From contig CAMCXH010000015.1 in NCBI GenBank assembly GCA_945883285.1, forward strand, positions 1 to 33,068: 33,068 nucleotides of DNA, given 5' to 3'. Made by a program: the position numbers and the translations under genes. This DNA comes from Bordetella parapertussis (lineage in GTDB: Bacteria; Pseudomonadota; Gammaproteobacteria; Burkholderiales; Burkholderiaceae_E). How positions within the stretch are numbered: the first letter of the stretch is position 1; the number at the start of each line of letters is the position of its first letter. This document shows positions 1 through 7,311 of this stretch, one piece after another. The notes under the pieces were generated by a model. The model did not search any database. It was not told the DNA's origin and saw only the letters and a program-made list of their open reading frames with translations.

Positions 1-1508
1 ACAAGCATCCGCCGACCCTGTCGGTACGCAACCGCCGCGGCGCCGACGAATCGCGGGTGATCAAGCATCCGGCCTATGTCGAGATGGAGCGTATCGCCTA
101 CTGCGATCTCGGTCTGGCGGCGATGTCGCATCGCCCGGGCGTGCTCGGCTGGCCGCAGGCCATGCCGGCTGCCGCCAAATACGCCCTGACCTATCTGCTG
201 GTGCAGGCCGAATTCGGCCTGTGCTGCCCGGTCTCGATGACCGACTCGCTCGCCCGCACGCTGCGCCGCTATGGCGAGCCCGAACTCATCGAACGCTGCC
301 TGCCGCTGCTCACCGCCCTCGACTTCGATGCCCTGCACCAGGGCGCGATGTTCATGACCGAGCAGGGCGCGGGCTCAGACGTTGCCAGCACCGCCACCCT
401 GGCACATCAGCGACCCGACGCGAGCTGGGCGCTGCACGGCGACAAGTGGTTCTGCTCCAACCCGGACGCCGGTTTTGCGATGGTGCTGGCGCGCAGCGAA
501 TCGCCCGACACGCACCCGGGCCTGAAGGGCGTCTCGCTCTTTTTGCTGCCGCGCACCCTGCCCGACGGCACGCCCAACACCTATCGCATCCTGCGCCTCA
601 AAGACAAGCTCGGCACGCGCTCGATGGCCAGCGGCGAGATCCGCCTCGAAGGCGCCACCGCCTGGCTGGTCGGCGAGCGCGGTCGCGGCTTTCAGCAGAT
701 GGCCGACATGGTCAACAACTCGCGCCTGTCCAATGGCGTGCGGGCGGCCGGTCTGATGCGCCGTGCGCTCACCGAAGCCCTGCATGTGGCCCGCCACCGG
801 GTGGCCTTCGGCAAGCCGCTGATCGAACTGCCCCTGATGCGCCGGCAACTGCTCAAGATGATGCTGCCGACCGAGCAGGCCCGCACCATGGTCTTTCAGA
901 CTGCCCAGGCGCTGGCGCGCGCCGACGCCGGCGAGCCCGGTGCCGCCGCGCTCGCGCGCATCCTCACGCCGCTGATCAAGTTCCGTGCCTGTCGCGATGC
1001 GCGGCGGGTCACCGGTGACGCGATGGAAGTGCGCGGCGGCTGCGGCTATATCGAGGAGTGGTCAGACGCCCGGCTGCTTCGCGATTCGCACCTCGGCTCG
1101 ATCTGGGAAGGCACCAGCAACATCGTGGCGCTCGACGTCCTGCGAGCCATCCGGCGCGATGACGCGCTGCCCGCGCTGCGTGCCCATGTCGATGCCCTGA
1201 TCGCCGATGGCGAGCCCGCCGGCCCCGAGTTCGTCACCGCGCAGGAACGCGTCATCGACCGCGCCTTCGCACTCGCCGCCGATGCCGCGGCCCACGACCA
1301 TGCGCATCTGGCCCGTCAGGCGGCCTCCGGCCTGTACCACGTGGTGACGATGGCCGGCCTGCGCTGGGAGGCCCGTCAGGCCCGACTGCCGCAGCGGGCC
1401 ACGCTCGCGAGGCTCGTCCTCGCCCACCGACTGGCACCGCGCGATCCGCTCGCCGCCAGCGCCGACGAACTTGACGCCGACTCTGGCCTGCTGCTGCAGG
1501 CGCCCTGA
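1..1508 (+). CDS. AidB-like acyl-CoA dehydrogenase, 5'-truncated by the window edge
   Basis: Flavin-dependent acyl-CoA dehydrogenase of the AidB branch. The frame is open from base 3 with no stop before the first possible start (GTG at 57), so the gene enters from the left and its N-terminus is missing; about 500 residues are visible. Landmarks, numbered from the GTG at 57: the FMTEQGAGSDV segment (about residues 98-108) matches the AidB GMTEKQGGSDV flavin/substrate loop; RLKDKLGTRS (about 180) matches the AidB RLKDKLGNRS; and SIWEGTSNI (about 348) carries the Glu of the acyl-CoA dehydrogenase WEG(T/S) motif, the usual catalytic base. The long C-terminal helical domain is typical of AidB. E. 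coli AidB binds DNA and is induced by alkylation damage, but most relatives are plain acyl-CoA dehydrogenases, possibly for isovaleryl-type substrates, so a repair role is not claimed. The substrate cannot be read from the sequence. Confidence 0.88.
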   Translation, partial: KHPPTLSVRNRRGADESRVIKHPAYVEMERIAYCDLGLAAMSHRPGVLGWPQAMPAAAKYALTYLLVQAEFGLCCPVSMTDSLARTLRRYGEPELIERCLPLLTALDFDALHQGAMFMTEQGAGSDVASTATLAHQRPDASWALHGDKWFCSNPDAGFAMVLARSESPDTHPGLKGVSLFLLPRTLPDGTPNTYRILRLKDKLGTRSMASGEIRLEGATAWLVGERGRGFQQMADMVNNSRLSNGVRAAGLMRRALTEALHVARHRVAFGKPLIELPLMRRQLLKMMLPTEQARTMVFQTAQALARADAGEPGAAALARILTPLIKFRACRDARRVTGDAMEVRGGCGYIEEWSDARLLRDSHLGSIWEGTSNIVALDVLRAIRRDDALPALRAHVDALIADGEPAGPEFVTAQERVIDRAFALAADAAAHDHAHLARQAASGLYHVVTMAGLRWEARQARLPQRATLARLVLAHRLAPRDPLAASADELDADSGLLLQAP

Positions 1509-1601
1509 CCACCGCAAAACCGTCATCTTCGGCTGGCATCCTGCGAAAATTGTCTTGTTTCTGCAATGGCCGTTCATTGCAGACATCTTTCAGGAGCCAG
1601 A

Positions 1602-2222
1602 ATGCGTCAACTCGACAACCCAGCCTCATCCCTGCCGACCTCGTCGACAAACAGCCTCTCCGATGCGCTTGAATTTCTGAAGGCCTTCCTTCGCGACCCG
1701 AATGCCACTGCGGCAATCGTGCCGAGTTCCAGGTTTCTGATCGGGCGGGCTGCAAGAAATGCCAGGGTGAGCGAGGCAAAGAGTGTTGTCGAGCTCGGCC
1801 CCGGTACCGGCGGCAGCACCCGCATCCTGCTGGGTCAGATGTCGTCCAAGGCCCGGCTGCTCACCATCGAGATGAATCCCGAGTGTCATGAGCATCTGCG
1901 CCGCAATGTGATCGATGCGCGCCTGCAATCCGAGTGCAGCAGCGCCGAGAGACTGGTCGAACTGATGGCTGCGCATCGCCTGCCCGCAGCCGATGCGATC
2001 ATCTCGGGCATTCCGTTTTCGACCATGCCGGTCGAGGTCGGTGACCGGATTGCCGCCGCTATCGCCGCCTCGCTGGCCCCCGGCGGTCGCTTCGTCGCTT
2101 ACCAATGGACGCCGCGCGTGGCCGATCGCACCATTCCTTATCTGGGCGAACCCAAGCGCGAGTGGGAGTTGCTCAACATTCCGCCGATGCGCCTGTTTAC
2201 CTGGATCAAGCCAGCGGCCTGA
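1602..2222 (+). CDS. Class I SAM-dependent methyltransferase, phospholipid N-methyltransferase (PmtA)-like
   Basis: 206-aa class I methyltransferase. The ATG at 1602 was chosen over upstream in-frame codons because CAGGAG lies 6 bases before it. The N-terminal segment (FLKAFLRDPNATAAIVPSSR, about residues 25-45) resembles the membrane-proximal region of PmtA-type phospholipid methyltransferases. Next comes the SAM-binding motif I VELGPGTGG (about 64-72), an acidic residue at the end of strand 2 (TIEMN, about 92-96), and ISGIPFSTMP (about 133-142) where PmtA and KsgA-like enzymes carry their motif IV. Known PmtA enzymes methylate phosphatidylethanolamine toward phosphatidylcholine at the inner membrane; that role is inferred here. 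An rRNA adenine dimethylase is less likely because of the short length and the PmtA-like N-terminus. It lies about 90 bp downstream of the AidB-like gene on the same strand. Confidence 0.8.
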   Translation: MRQLDNPASSLPTSSTNSLSDALEFLKAFLRDPNATAAIVPSSRFLIGRAARNARVSEAKSVVELGPGTGGSTRILLGQMSSKARLLTIEMNPECHEHLRRNVIDARLQSECSSAERLVELMAAHRLPAADAIISGIPFSTMPVEVGDRIAAAIAASLAPGGRFVAYQWTPRVADRTIPYLGEPKREWELLNIPPMRLFTWIKPAA

Positions 2223-2240
2223 GCGGCGCGCTGCAGCCCG

Positions 2241-3320
2241 CTACTGGGTCCGTACGATCTCGTCGGTGATCCGCCAGTCACCGTCGAGCCAGGCGACGAT
2301 CTCGCGGGCGCCGTCGTGATTGATGCCGGCATAGCGTTCGCGCAGCACCGCCGCCTGCTCGCCCAGGCGGTCGAGCCCGGTATCCTGCAAGGCGATCAGA
2401 TCGCCCACCACCTGCTCGGCCAGCGACTCACCGAGCACCTCGCGGCTGGCCTGGCGCAGCGCTGCGCCGTAGGCATAGTGCTCGTCACCCAGCCGATAGC
2501 GCGCAGCCAGCGTGATCGCCGGAATGCATCCAATTACCGGCTGCAACGCGGGGTTGATCGCATGGCCGGCCAGCAGCGGTGCATTGGACGCCGGCCGTCC
2601 GGTTGCGGCGCGCAGGTGCAATGACTGCGACATCCGCTGCCCGTCGTTGACCGGATAGTTGTCCCAGAGCACCGGCTTGCGCCCGAGCGTCTGAGCCAGC
2701 TCGCGCAGATGCGACGCGCCATATTCGCGCGAACACACTTCCTCGCCGGTCCAGAAGACCGCCACCGCCGGATCGAGCAGACGCCCCAGCTGCGCCAGAT
2801 AGCCAGGCGGGCGACGGCCGAACACCCGATCGAGCACCGGATCATCGCTGTAGTAGCTCGGACAGACATAGAGCCGCCCGGCCCGCGTCCGGTCGCCGAC
2901 AAATGCCGCGATCGATGCCTGCCGGGCAGCGAGCGTCGGATCATCGCCGCGGATGTCGTCAAAGAGCAGCGCGAGTTCATCCAGCCCGACCGCCGAGTCG
3001 AGCAGCTGCAAGCGCGCCGCCAGCCGGCCCCAGTCGGGGCTGTCAGCGGCGGCGTCGAATTCGTGAGGTGACAGGCCGACACCGAATCGAACCCCAAGCG
3101 AACGGCAGTGCCCGGCAAACGCCGCCAGATCATCGAGGTCGGATTCGCGCACAGGATCGCGCCACCCCCGTCGCAAGTGGCCAGCGGCCTTGGGCGCGTA
3201 GAGAAAGAATCGATAGCCGTGCGCTGCGAGCGTCGTGATGACCTGCGAGCGCTGCGGCCAGCTCCAGGGCCGGCCATAGTAGCCTTCGATGATGCCGAGA
3301 TCGATTGGCAACGGCGGCAT
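2241..3320 (-). CDS. GH84-family beta-N-acetylglucosaminidase domain protein
   Basis: 359-aa protein made almost entirely of the GH84 (O-GlcNAcase/hyaluronidase-type) TIM barrel. The N-terminal strand GIIEGYYGRPWS (residues 9-20) is the family signature. The catalytic aspartate pair is at D121-D122 in LLFDDIRGDD; in characterised GH84 enzymes the first Asp orients the 2-acetamido group and the second is the acid/base. VFWTGEEV (about 188-195) and LWDNYPVND (about 218-226) form the rest of the sugar-binding site. No signal peptide or membrane segment is visible, so the enzyme is predicted to be cytoplasmic. The start is set at 3320 because AGGGG precedes it at reasonable spacing; an in-frame ATG at 3359 has no clear ribosome site. 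It lies tail-to-tail with the methyltransferase, 18 bp apart. Substrate is unknown: amino-sugar recycling or removal of protein O-GlcNAc are both possible. Confidence 0.85.
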   Translation of the reverse strand: MPPLPIDLGIIEGYYGRPWSWPQRSQVITTLAAHGYRFFLYAPKAAGHLRRGWRDPVRESDLDDLAAFAGHCRSLGVRFGVGLSPHEFDAAADSPDWGRLAARLQLLDSAVGLDELALLFDDIRGDDPTLAARQASIAAFVGDRTRAGRLYVCPSYYSDDPVLDRVFGRRPPGYLAQLGRLLDPAVAVFWTGEEVCSREYGASHLRELAQTLGRKPVLWDNYPVNDGQRMSQSLHLRAATGRPASNAPLLAGHAINPALQPVIGCIPAITLAARYRLGDEHYAYGAALRQASREVLGESLAEQVVGDLIALQDTGLDRLGEQAAVLRERYAGINHDGAREIVAWLDGDWRITDEIVRTQ

Positions 3321-3466
3321 GGTCAGAAAGCCCCTGTAGAGGCACTGTGCGGTGTGCATTGACGGGAACGGCGCGCCCGGATCCGACGATTTTACGCCGC
3401 CCGCGACAGGCTCGATGCCTGTATCCGGTATGGGTTAACCTTGCGGGCTCTAATCAAGGTGTTCAA

Positions 3467-3655
3467 ATGACTCACACACTTCGCCGCTGCGCCGGCCTCA
3501 CACTCGCCGCCTTCGCGCTCGTCATCGGATGCGGCTGCTCTGGCATGAATGTCGAATTCATGAATACCGACCCCGCCGCTTATACGAATTACCGCATGAT
3601 GGCGCCTAACTGGGCGGATCCCGCCTTTCAGGGCAATGCCTGGAGCCCGTATTGA
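3467..3655 (+). CDS. Small lipoprotein, 62 aa, unknown function
   Basis: The ATG at 3467 has AAGGT about 6 bases upstream. The product begins with a positively charged n-region (THTLRRC), a hydrophobic core (LTLAAFALVIG), and a lipobox ending at a Cys followed by GCSGMN, so it should be exported and lipid-anchored. The mature part is only about 40 residues, rich in Asn, Met, Trp and Tyr, with no domain I recognise. It lies about 150 bp from the divergent GH84 gene and 48 bp before the CoA-transferase. The call rests on the signal peptide and ribosome site; the function is unknown. Confidence 0.6.
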   Translation: MTHTLRRCAGLTLAAFALVIGCGCSGMNVEFMNTDPAAYTNYRMMAPNWADPAFQGNAWSPY

Positions 3656-3703
3656 GCTGTCGCGGCAACCTGGTCAAGTTCTGATCCCTGCAGGCAAACA
3701 CGC

Positions 3704-4900
3704 ATGAAACCTCTTGAAGGCATCCGGGTCCTGGACCTCTCAGCCGTGGTCTCCGGCCCGATCGCCACCGCGATCATGGCCGACCAGGGCGCCGAAGTGA
3801 TCAAGGTCGAAACCCCTGGCGGCGACCTCAGCCGGCGCATCGGACCAGCCAAGGGTCAGATGTCGGCCACCTTCATCGCCGCCAATCGCGGCAAGCGCTC
3901 GATCGTCCTCGACCTCAAGCAGCCCGCCGCGCGCGAGGTCCTCACCGACCTGATTCGCCGCGCCGATGTACTGGTCGAAAATTTCCGGCCGGGTGCCATG
4001 GACCGGCTCGGTTTCAGCGCCGAAACCCTGGCCTCCCTCAATCCGACGCTGGTCAATCTGTCGATCACCGGTTTCGGCCAGACCGGCCCTTATGCCGAGG
4101 GGCGGGTCTATGACGCGGTCATCCAGGCGGTCTCGGGCATGTGTGCGTCGCACCGCGAACGCGAGACCCAGGACCCGGCGCTGGTCTCGACCCTGCTGTG
4201 CGACAAGCTCACCGGCCTGACCGCAGCGCAAGCAGTCACCGCGGCCCTGCTCGCTCGCAGCCGCACCGGAAAGGGCGGTCGGGTCGAGGTCTCGATGCTC
4301 GATGCCGCACTCGCCTTCCAGTGGCCTGATGCGATGTACAACCACCTCTTCATGGACTCACCGCCTGATCGCTTTCCGCGTGTCGGCATGACCATGCGGC
4401 CCTACAAGACCCGCGACGGCTTCGTCGCAATCATGGCCCCGCAGCAGGACGAGTTCGAATCGATGTGCGAAGGCTTCGGCGACCCTTCAATCGCCGAGGA
4501 TCCGCGATTTGCCACCACGCCGATGCGCGCACGGCACGGCCCGGAGCTGAGAGCGATCTTCGAGCCGCTGGCTGCGCAGCAAGACACCGACGAGTGTGTG
4601 GCCCGCATGCGCGCCGCCGGCACACCGATCGGGCGCGTCAACGAGCATGACGACGTGCTGACCGATCCGCAGGTCCTGCACAACGACAGTATCGTCGAAG
4701 TCGATCATGGCGAGCTCGGTCGGGTGCGTCTGCTGCGTGGTGCGGCACGCTTCAAGGGCGGCGAGGCGCATGTCCCGCAACCGGCGCCCTGGCTGGGCGA
4801 GCACGGCCGGCAGGTGCTCGAAGAGCTCGGTTACGACGCCGCGCGAATTGAGTCACTCACCGCCGGCGGCGCGGTGCATCTGCCCAAAAGCCGGCTATAA
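3704..4900 (+). CDS. Family III CoA-transferase (CaiB/BaiF type)
   Basis: 398-aa CoA-transferase of the formyl-CoA transferase / CaiB-BaiF / alpha-methylacyl-CoA racemase fold. The N-terminus LEGIRVLDLSAVVSGP with QGAEVIKVE (about residues 28-36) is the standard CoA-binding start. ENFRPGAMDRLG (about 92-103) and ITGFGQTGPYA (about 121-131) are family-wide motifs. D167 in STLLCDKLTGL aligns with the catalytic aspartate (Asp169 of oxalate formyl-CoA transferase) that forms the aspartyl-CoA anhydride intermediate. The full length is normal. These enzymes move CoA between organic acids in the cytoplasm; donor and acceptor are not predictable here. Presence near several acyl-CoA dehydrogenases suggests activation of a dicarboxylic or branched acid. 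A racemase is less likely because the His of the racemase HD pair is Tyr here (YDAVIQAVSG). Confidence 0.88.
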   Translation: MKPLEGIRVLDLSAVVSGPIATAIMADQGAEVIKVETPGGDLSRRIGPAKGQMSATFIAANRGKRSIVLDLKQPAAREVLTDLIRRADVLVENFRPGAMDRLGFSAETLASLNPTLVNLSITGFGQTGPYAEGRVYDAVIQAVSGMCASHRERETQDPALVSTLLCDKLTGLTAAQAVTAALLARSRTGKGGRVEVSMLDAALAFQWPDAMYNHLFMDSPPDRFPRVGMTMRPYKTRDGFVAIMAPQQDEFESMCEGFGDPSIAEDPRFATTPMRARHGPELRAIFEPLAAQQDTDECVARMRAAGTPIGRVNEHDDVLTDPQVLHNDSIVEVDHGELGRVRLLRGAARFKGGEAHVPQPAPWLGEHGRQVLEELGYDAARIESLTAGGAVHLPKSRL

Positions 4901-4997
4901 GCTTTGCAGCCAAGCGTGTTCATGATTGATTCCCGCATGGACTGCGTCCGCCATTAGTCACCGCGCTTGCGGACATTGATACGACGCCAGGCCAAAC

Positions 4998-5228
4998 CTA
5001 TCGCGCGCGCTTGGCCAGTTGCGCATGAACAGTCTTCGGGACGCGAGCGACGAATTTGCCGGAAGCGACGCCGCCGCTGTTTGGAGCCAGCACAGGTAAC
5101 TTCCTGGATTTCAGGGCTGCGATAGTGGCCTTCAGTGCATCAAGGTCGTTCTCAATGGCTTCATCGATGCTCTCACCATCGGAGATGCATTCCGCAAAGT
5201 CCGGGAACGAGATGAGTCGAGCAGACAC
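4998..5228 (-). pseudogene. HicB-like antitoxin fragment, orphan
   Basis: The readable frame encodes about 76 residues starting at a GTG. ISFPDFAECISDGESIDEAI matches the HicB core strand and helix, and GKFVARVPKTVHAQLAKRA matches the C-terminal ribbon-helix-helix start of HicB antitoxins. Two parts look missing. The N-terminal strand that normally precedes the FPDF motif is not found in frame with a start codon, and the C-terminal helix is cut by TAG after KRAR. No HicA-like toxin is found on either side, and no ribosome site precedes the GTG. I read it as a decaying remnant. It could be a short functional orphan antitoxin if translation starts further upstream. Confidence 0.6.
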
Positions 5229-5528
5229 AGCAGGCCACGCCAGCGGCGTTGCTGACCGTGCAGATTCGAAAGCGTTTTGCCGAGCGCGCCTGGGACTCGC
5301 CCTTGATTACGCAGGTGGTGCTCGACCTTTTTGCGCAAGCGGACTACGGAAAGAACTGGGCGCAACCCAGTGAGATCGATTTGGCAATGTTCGCGGCGCA
5401 CCGCGCGCCGGGGCAGGGTAGGGCGGATGTTGAAGGTTGAAGCTCGTTGTTGCAGTCCGGGCTTGTTAGCAAGGTTCAAGACGATTAAAATCTTAGCCGG
5501 ATAGATGCTTATGTGGCTAGGAGACGAT
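5229..5528. other. Gap without a recognisable gene
   Basis: There are short open frames on both strands, but none has both a ribosome site and a recognisable product. One plus-strand frame (5249-5440) reads sensibly (AERAWDSPLITQVVLDLF) but matches no family I know and may be a gene fragment. The last 20 bases carry the AGGAG ribosome site of the next antitoxin gene. The flanking partial HicB suggests this patch is a remnant of rearranged accessory DNA. Confidence 0.4.
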
Positions 5529-5807
5529 ATGTCTGCTGAAGAGACGACCCGGCTAACGGTCACCTTTACCCGAGAGACCGACTTGGCGCTGCGCGCGTAC
5601 CTCGGAGCTCAAGGCATGCGCAAGGGCGACTTGTCTAAATTCATCGAGGACGCGGTTCGTTGGCGTATGTTTGATCAGGCAGTGCAAGCCGTAAAGGCTT
5701 ACAACGCCGATGTTGACCCTGTCGATCTTCAGGCAGCAATCGACGAGGCTTGCGCGGCTGTGCGTGGCGAAATGTGGCCAAGTAAACCGGCGGCGTTGAC
5801 CCGCTGA
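5529..5807 (+). CDS. Ribbon-helix-helix-type antitoxin of a PIN toxin-antitoxin pair
   Basis: 92-aa protein. The ATG at 5529 is preceded by AGGAG with 5 bases spacing, better than the upstream in-frame ATGs. The N-terminal strand TTRLTVTFTRETDLALRAYL followed by a basic helix (GMRKGDLSKFIEDAVRWRMF) looks like a ribbon-helix-helix DNA-binding domain. The C-terminal half (VDLQAAIDEACAAVR) would wrap the toxin. The TGA stop overlaps the ATG of the PIN toxin by one base (TGATG), so the two are translationally coupled. By analogy with other such pairs, it should repress its own operon and neutralise the downstream RNase. No specific family name can be assigned with confidence. Confidence 0.75.
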   Translation: MSAEETTRLTVTFTRETDLALRAYLGAQGMRKGDLSKFIEDAVRWRMFDQAVQAVKAYNADVDPVDLQAAIDEACAAVRGEMWPSKPAALTR

Positions 5808-6223
5808 TGCGCGTCATCCTCGACACCAATATCCTGATTGCGGCGCTCATCACACGGGCAACACCTCCAGACAGGCTTTACGAGGCTTGGCGCGACGGAC
5901 GGTTCACTCTCTTTACTTCCGAGCTACAGATTGAGGAATTCAGCCGCGTAACCCGCCGCGACGGGGTTCGTTTTCGAATCAACCCGGCCGCAGCCGGCCG
6001 CATGGTCAACGATCTTCGTCGATTGGCCACTGTGGTTGATGACTTGCCAGACGTGGAGATATCCGCCGACCCGTATGACAATTTTCTACTGGCGATGGCA
6101 CAGGTGGCACAGGCGGACTTGCTTGTCACGGGAGATAAACGCGGGCTACTGGCACTCAATAGTCATCGTGGGACGCAGATCTTGTCTGCCCGCGAGGCAC
6201 TTGAGCGAGTTCAACACCCATAA
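5807..6223 (+). CDS. PIN-domain toxin (putative toxin-antitoxin system toxin, PIN family)
   Basis: 138-aa PIN-fold RNase. The acidic metal site looks complete: D6 in VILDTNILIAAL, E43/E44 in QIEEFSRV, D91 in DPYDNFLLAMA and D110 in LLVTGDKRGLL. These residues coordinate Mg2+/Mn2+ for single-strand RNA cleavage in this fold. The TGD-K-R-G ending is typical of the 'putative toxin-antitoxin system toxin component, PIN family' rather than FitB/VapC. It is translationally coupled to the upstream ribbon-helix-helix gene. Its RNA target is unknown. It sits in a gene-poor accessory patch next to other gene remnants, which suggests acquisition by transfer. Confidence 0.85.
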   Translation: MRVILDTNILIAALITRATPPDRLYEAWRDGRFTLFTSELQIEEFSRVTRRDGVRFRINPAAAGRMVNDLRRLATVVDDLPDVEISADPYDNFLLAMAQVAQADLLVTGDKRGLLALNSHRGTQILSAREALERVQHP

Positions 6224-6612
6224 CCAAGAGAAAAAACGCGTACGTCGCAGTTCGGCTTGGCATCTCAACTCGACCTTACGCGCGATACAACGCGATTCAG
6301 ATCGTACTTCCCAAAATTGCAGCTGATCTGCCCCTGACTGCCTGTGGAGGGCGGATATTGCAGGTTGAGAAGGGTGGGCTCTGCACCTTCTGATTGGTCT
6401 TGTGATCAAGTTTCGAGGCGATCAGATATTTAATCGCATCGATGCTTTTGAGGGCCTCAGACCCAATCCTTGGCGAAGCAGACTGCATATCCGATGGGTT
6501 CCGACACCGGCTCCGATCGGCTTGGACCACCCTCATTGAGTGGGGCGCAACCAACCAAGGTCAGCAATGTGACGCGTAGCGGACCGTCGCCTGGCGTTTC
6601 CCTATGGCTCCT

Positions 6613-6690
6613 GCCGGCCAGAAGCGGTCGTACGATCGGTTGGAAGATCGACCTGCGGATGACAGGTTTCAAAGTGCAACCGTCATCGGC
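6613..6690. repeat. Dispersed noncoding repeat, copy 1
   Basis: This copy shares GGTTTCAAAGTGCA, a GCCGGCCA-AAGC segment and the pentadecamer-like GGTCGTACGA core with the reverse complement of 24503-24576, with the blocks in partly different spacing. Both copies lie outside functional genes, immediately beside a gene end or remnant. It is probably a degenerate intergenic repeat family. The frames running through it (for example CTLKPV/CTLKPVV) are an accident of the shared sequence. Confidence 0.5.
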
Positions 6691-6771
6691 CGGCGGGCGC
6701 TCAAACGCGCCATTTCTCAAAAGTAGACGCTGACAATCTTGCGGCGCTGCTCGCCACACCAGACCGCTCGG

Positions 6772-6939
6772 TGCGTTGTTGGCCCGCACCACCGGCATCA
6801 GCACCACTCGGCTCGCTTCGCGCAATTCCGTACCAAGCGTGAACTTGTGATGCCAGGAAAACCCAGCAACAAGCCGCTCAAAATGAACCGTCATATCAAG
6901 CGCCGACTTGTAGATCGGCAGGTGTTCATAGTGCGCCAT
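6772..6939 (-). pseudogene. Avd-like four-helix-bundle gene remnant (diversity-generating retroelement accessory type)
   Basis: From an ATG at 6939, 56 codons read as the N-terminus of the four-helix-bundle proteins that accompany diversity-generating retroelements: MAHYEHLPIYKSALD, then FSWHHKFTLGTELREASR, then VRANNA. Family members run about 110-130 residues and end in two more helices. Here the similarity stops at about 6772 and the frame runs into the dispersed repeat at 6613-6690. Family assignment is from memory of the motif pattern (Y-x-HLPIYK and K-x-TLG-x-ELR). No reverse transcriptase, template repeat or variable repeat is found in the window, so this is a broken leftover rather than a working retroelement. 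A related ribosomal intervening-sequence four-helix protein is the alternative reading. Confidence 0.6.
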
Positions 6940-6951
6940 AAAACCTGATTC

Positions 6952-6965
6952 ATTGAACCTGGGTG
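6952..6965 (+). repeat. 14-bp direct repeat, left copy
   Basis: ATTGAACCTGGGTG occurs here and again at 7933-7946 in the same orientation. The left copy ends 12 bases before the Avd-like ATG when read on the minus strand. The two copies enclose about 970 bp that look AT-richer than the rest and hold the PEP-CTERM gene. The copies are exact, but the flanking bases differ. Confidence 0.6.
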
Positions 6966-7218
6966 TTGCACTTCACTTTTTAATCCGCCCACTAAAAAGG
7001 CAACAATGTTGTTAATATTTCACTGCCAGAAAAACCTTGACCGGACACTTGGCCAATCTTTCCTGCACACGACAAAATAGCCAAAGTAAAAAGGCTCATC
7101 CTCACAAAACTGACGTTTGCGGAATTTGATCCGCCCATCATTGTCAGTCACTCTCACGGTGCCGCCGGCTTTACGTGCAGCAGAAACAAAAAACTGGACT
7201 TTGCGCTTTCTGATTCGG
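6966..7218. other. AT-richer intergenic DNA with one open frame lacking a start
   Basis: On the minus strand, a frame stays open from about 7240 to a TGA at 7020-7022 and reads like coding sequence (for example TVRVTDNDGRIKFRKRQF and DEPFYFGYFVVCRKDW). It has no ATG and only an internal GTG at 7157. It could be the tail of a gene whose start was lost, or chance. No family is recognised. No other gene or RNA is seen here. Confidence 0.35.
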
Positions 7219-7221
7219 ATG

Positions 7222-7250
7222 AAAAAAGACCCAGCGGGTTAGGCTGGGTC
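7222..7250 (-). terminator. Rho-independent terminator of the PEP-CTERM gene
   Basis: Read on the minus strand: perfect 8-bp stem GACCCAGC / GCTGGGTC, 7-base loop, then a run of six T (7227-7222). It lies about 60 bp beyond the stop of the minus-strand PEP-CTERM gene. It is a clear intrinsic terminator and supports that gene being an autonomous one-gene transcript. Confidence 0.85.
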
Positions 7251-7311
7251 TAGTTGACAGCGCGTTGCGGTCGTGAAACTTCAACACTCAATCAAGCCGC
7301 TCTTGGGGCCC

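Noticed and set aside
6470-6733. Plus-strand frame of 87 codons across the repeat at 6613
   Set aside because: The frame runs through a dispersed noncoding repeat and has no recognisable product or ribosome site.
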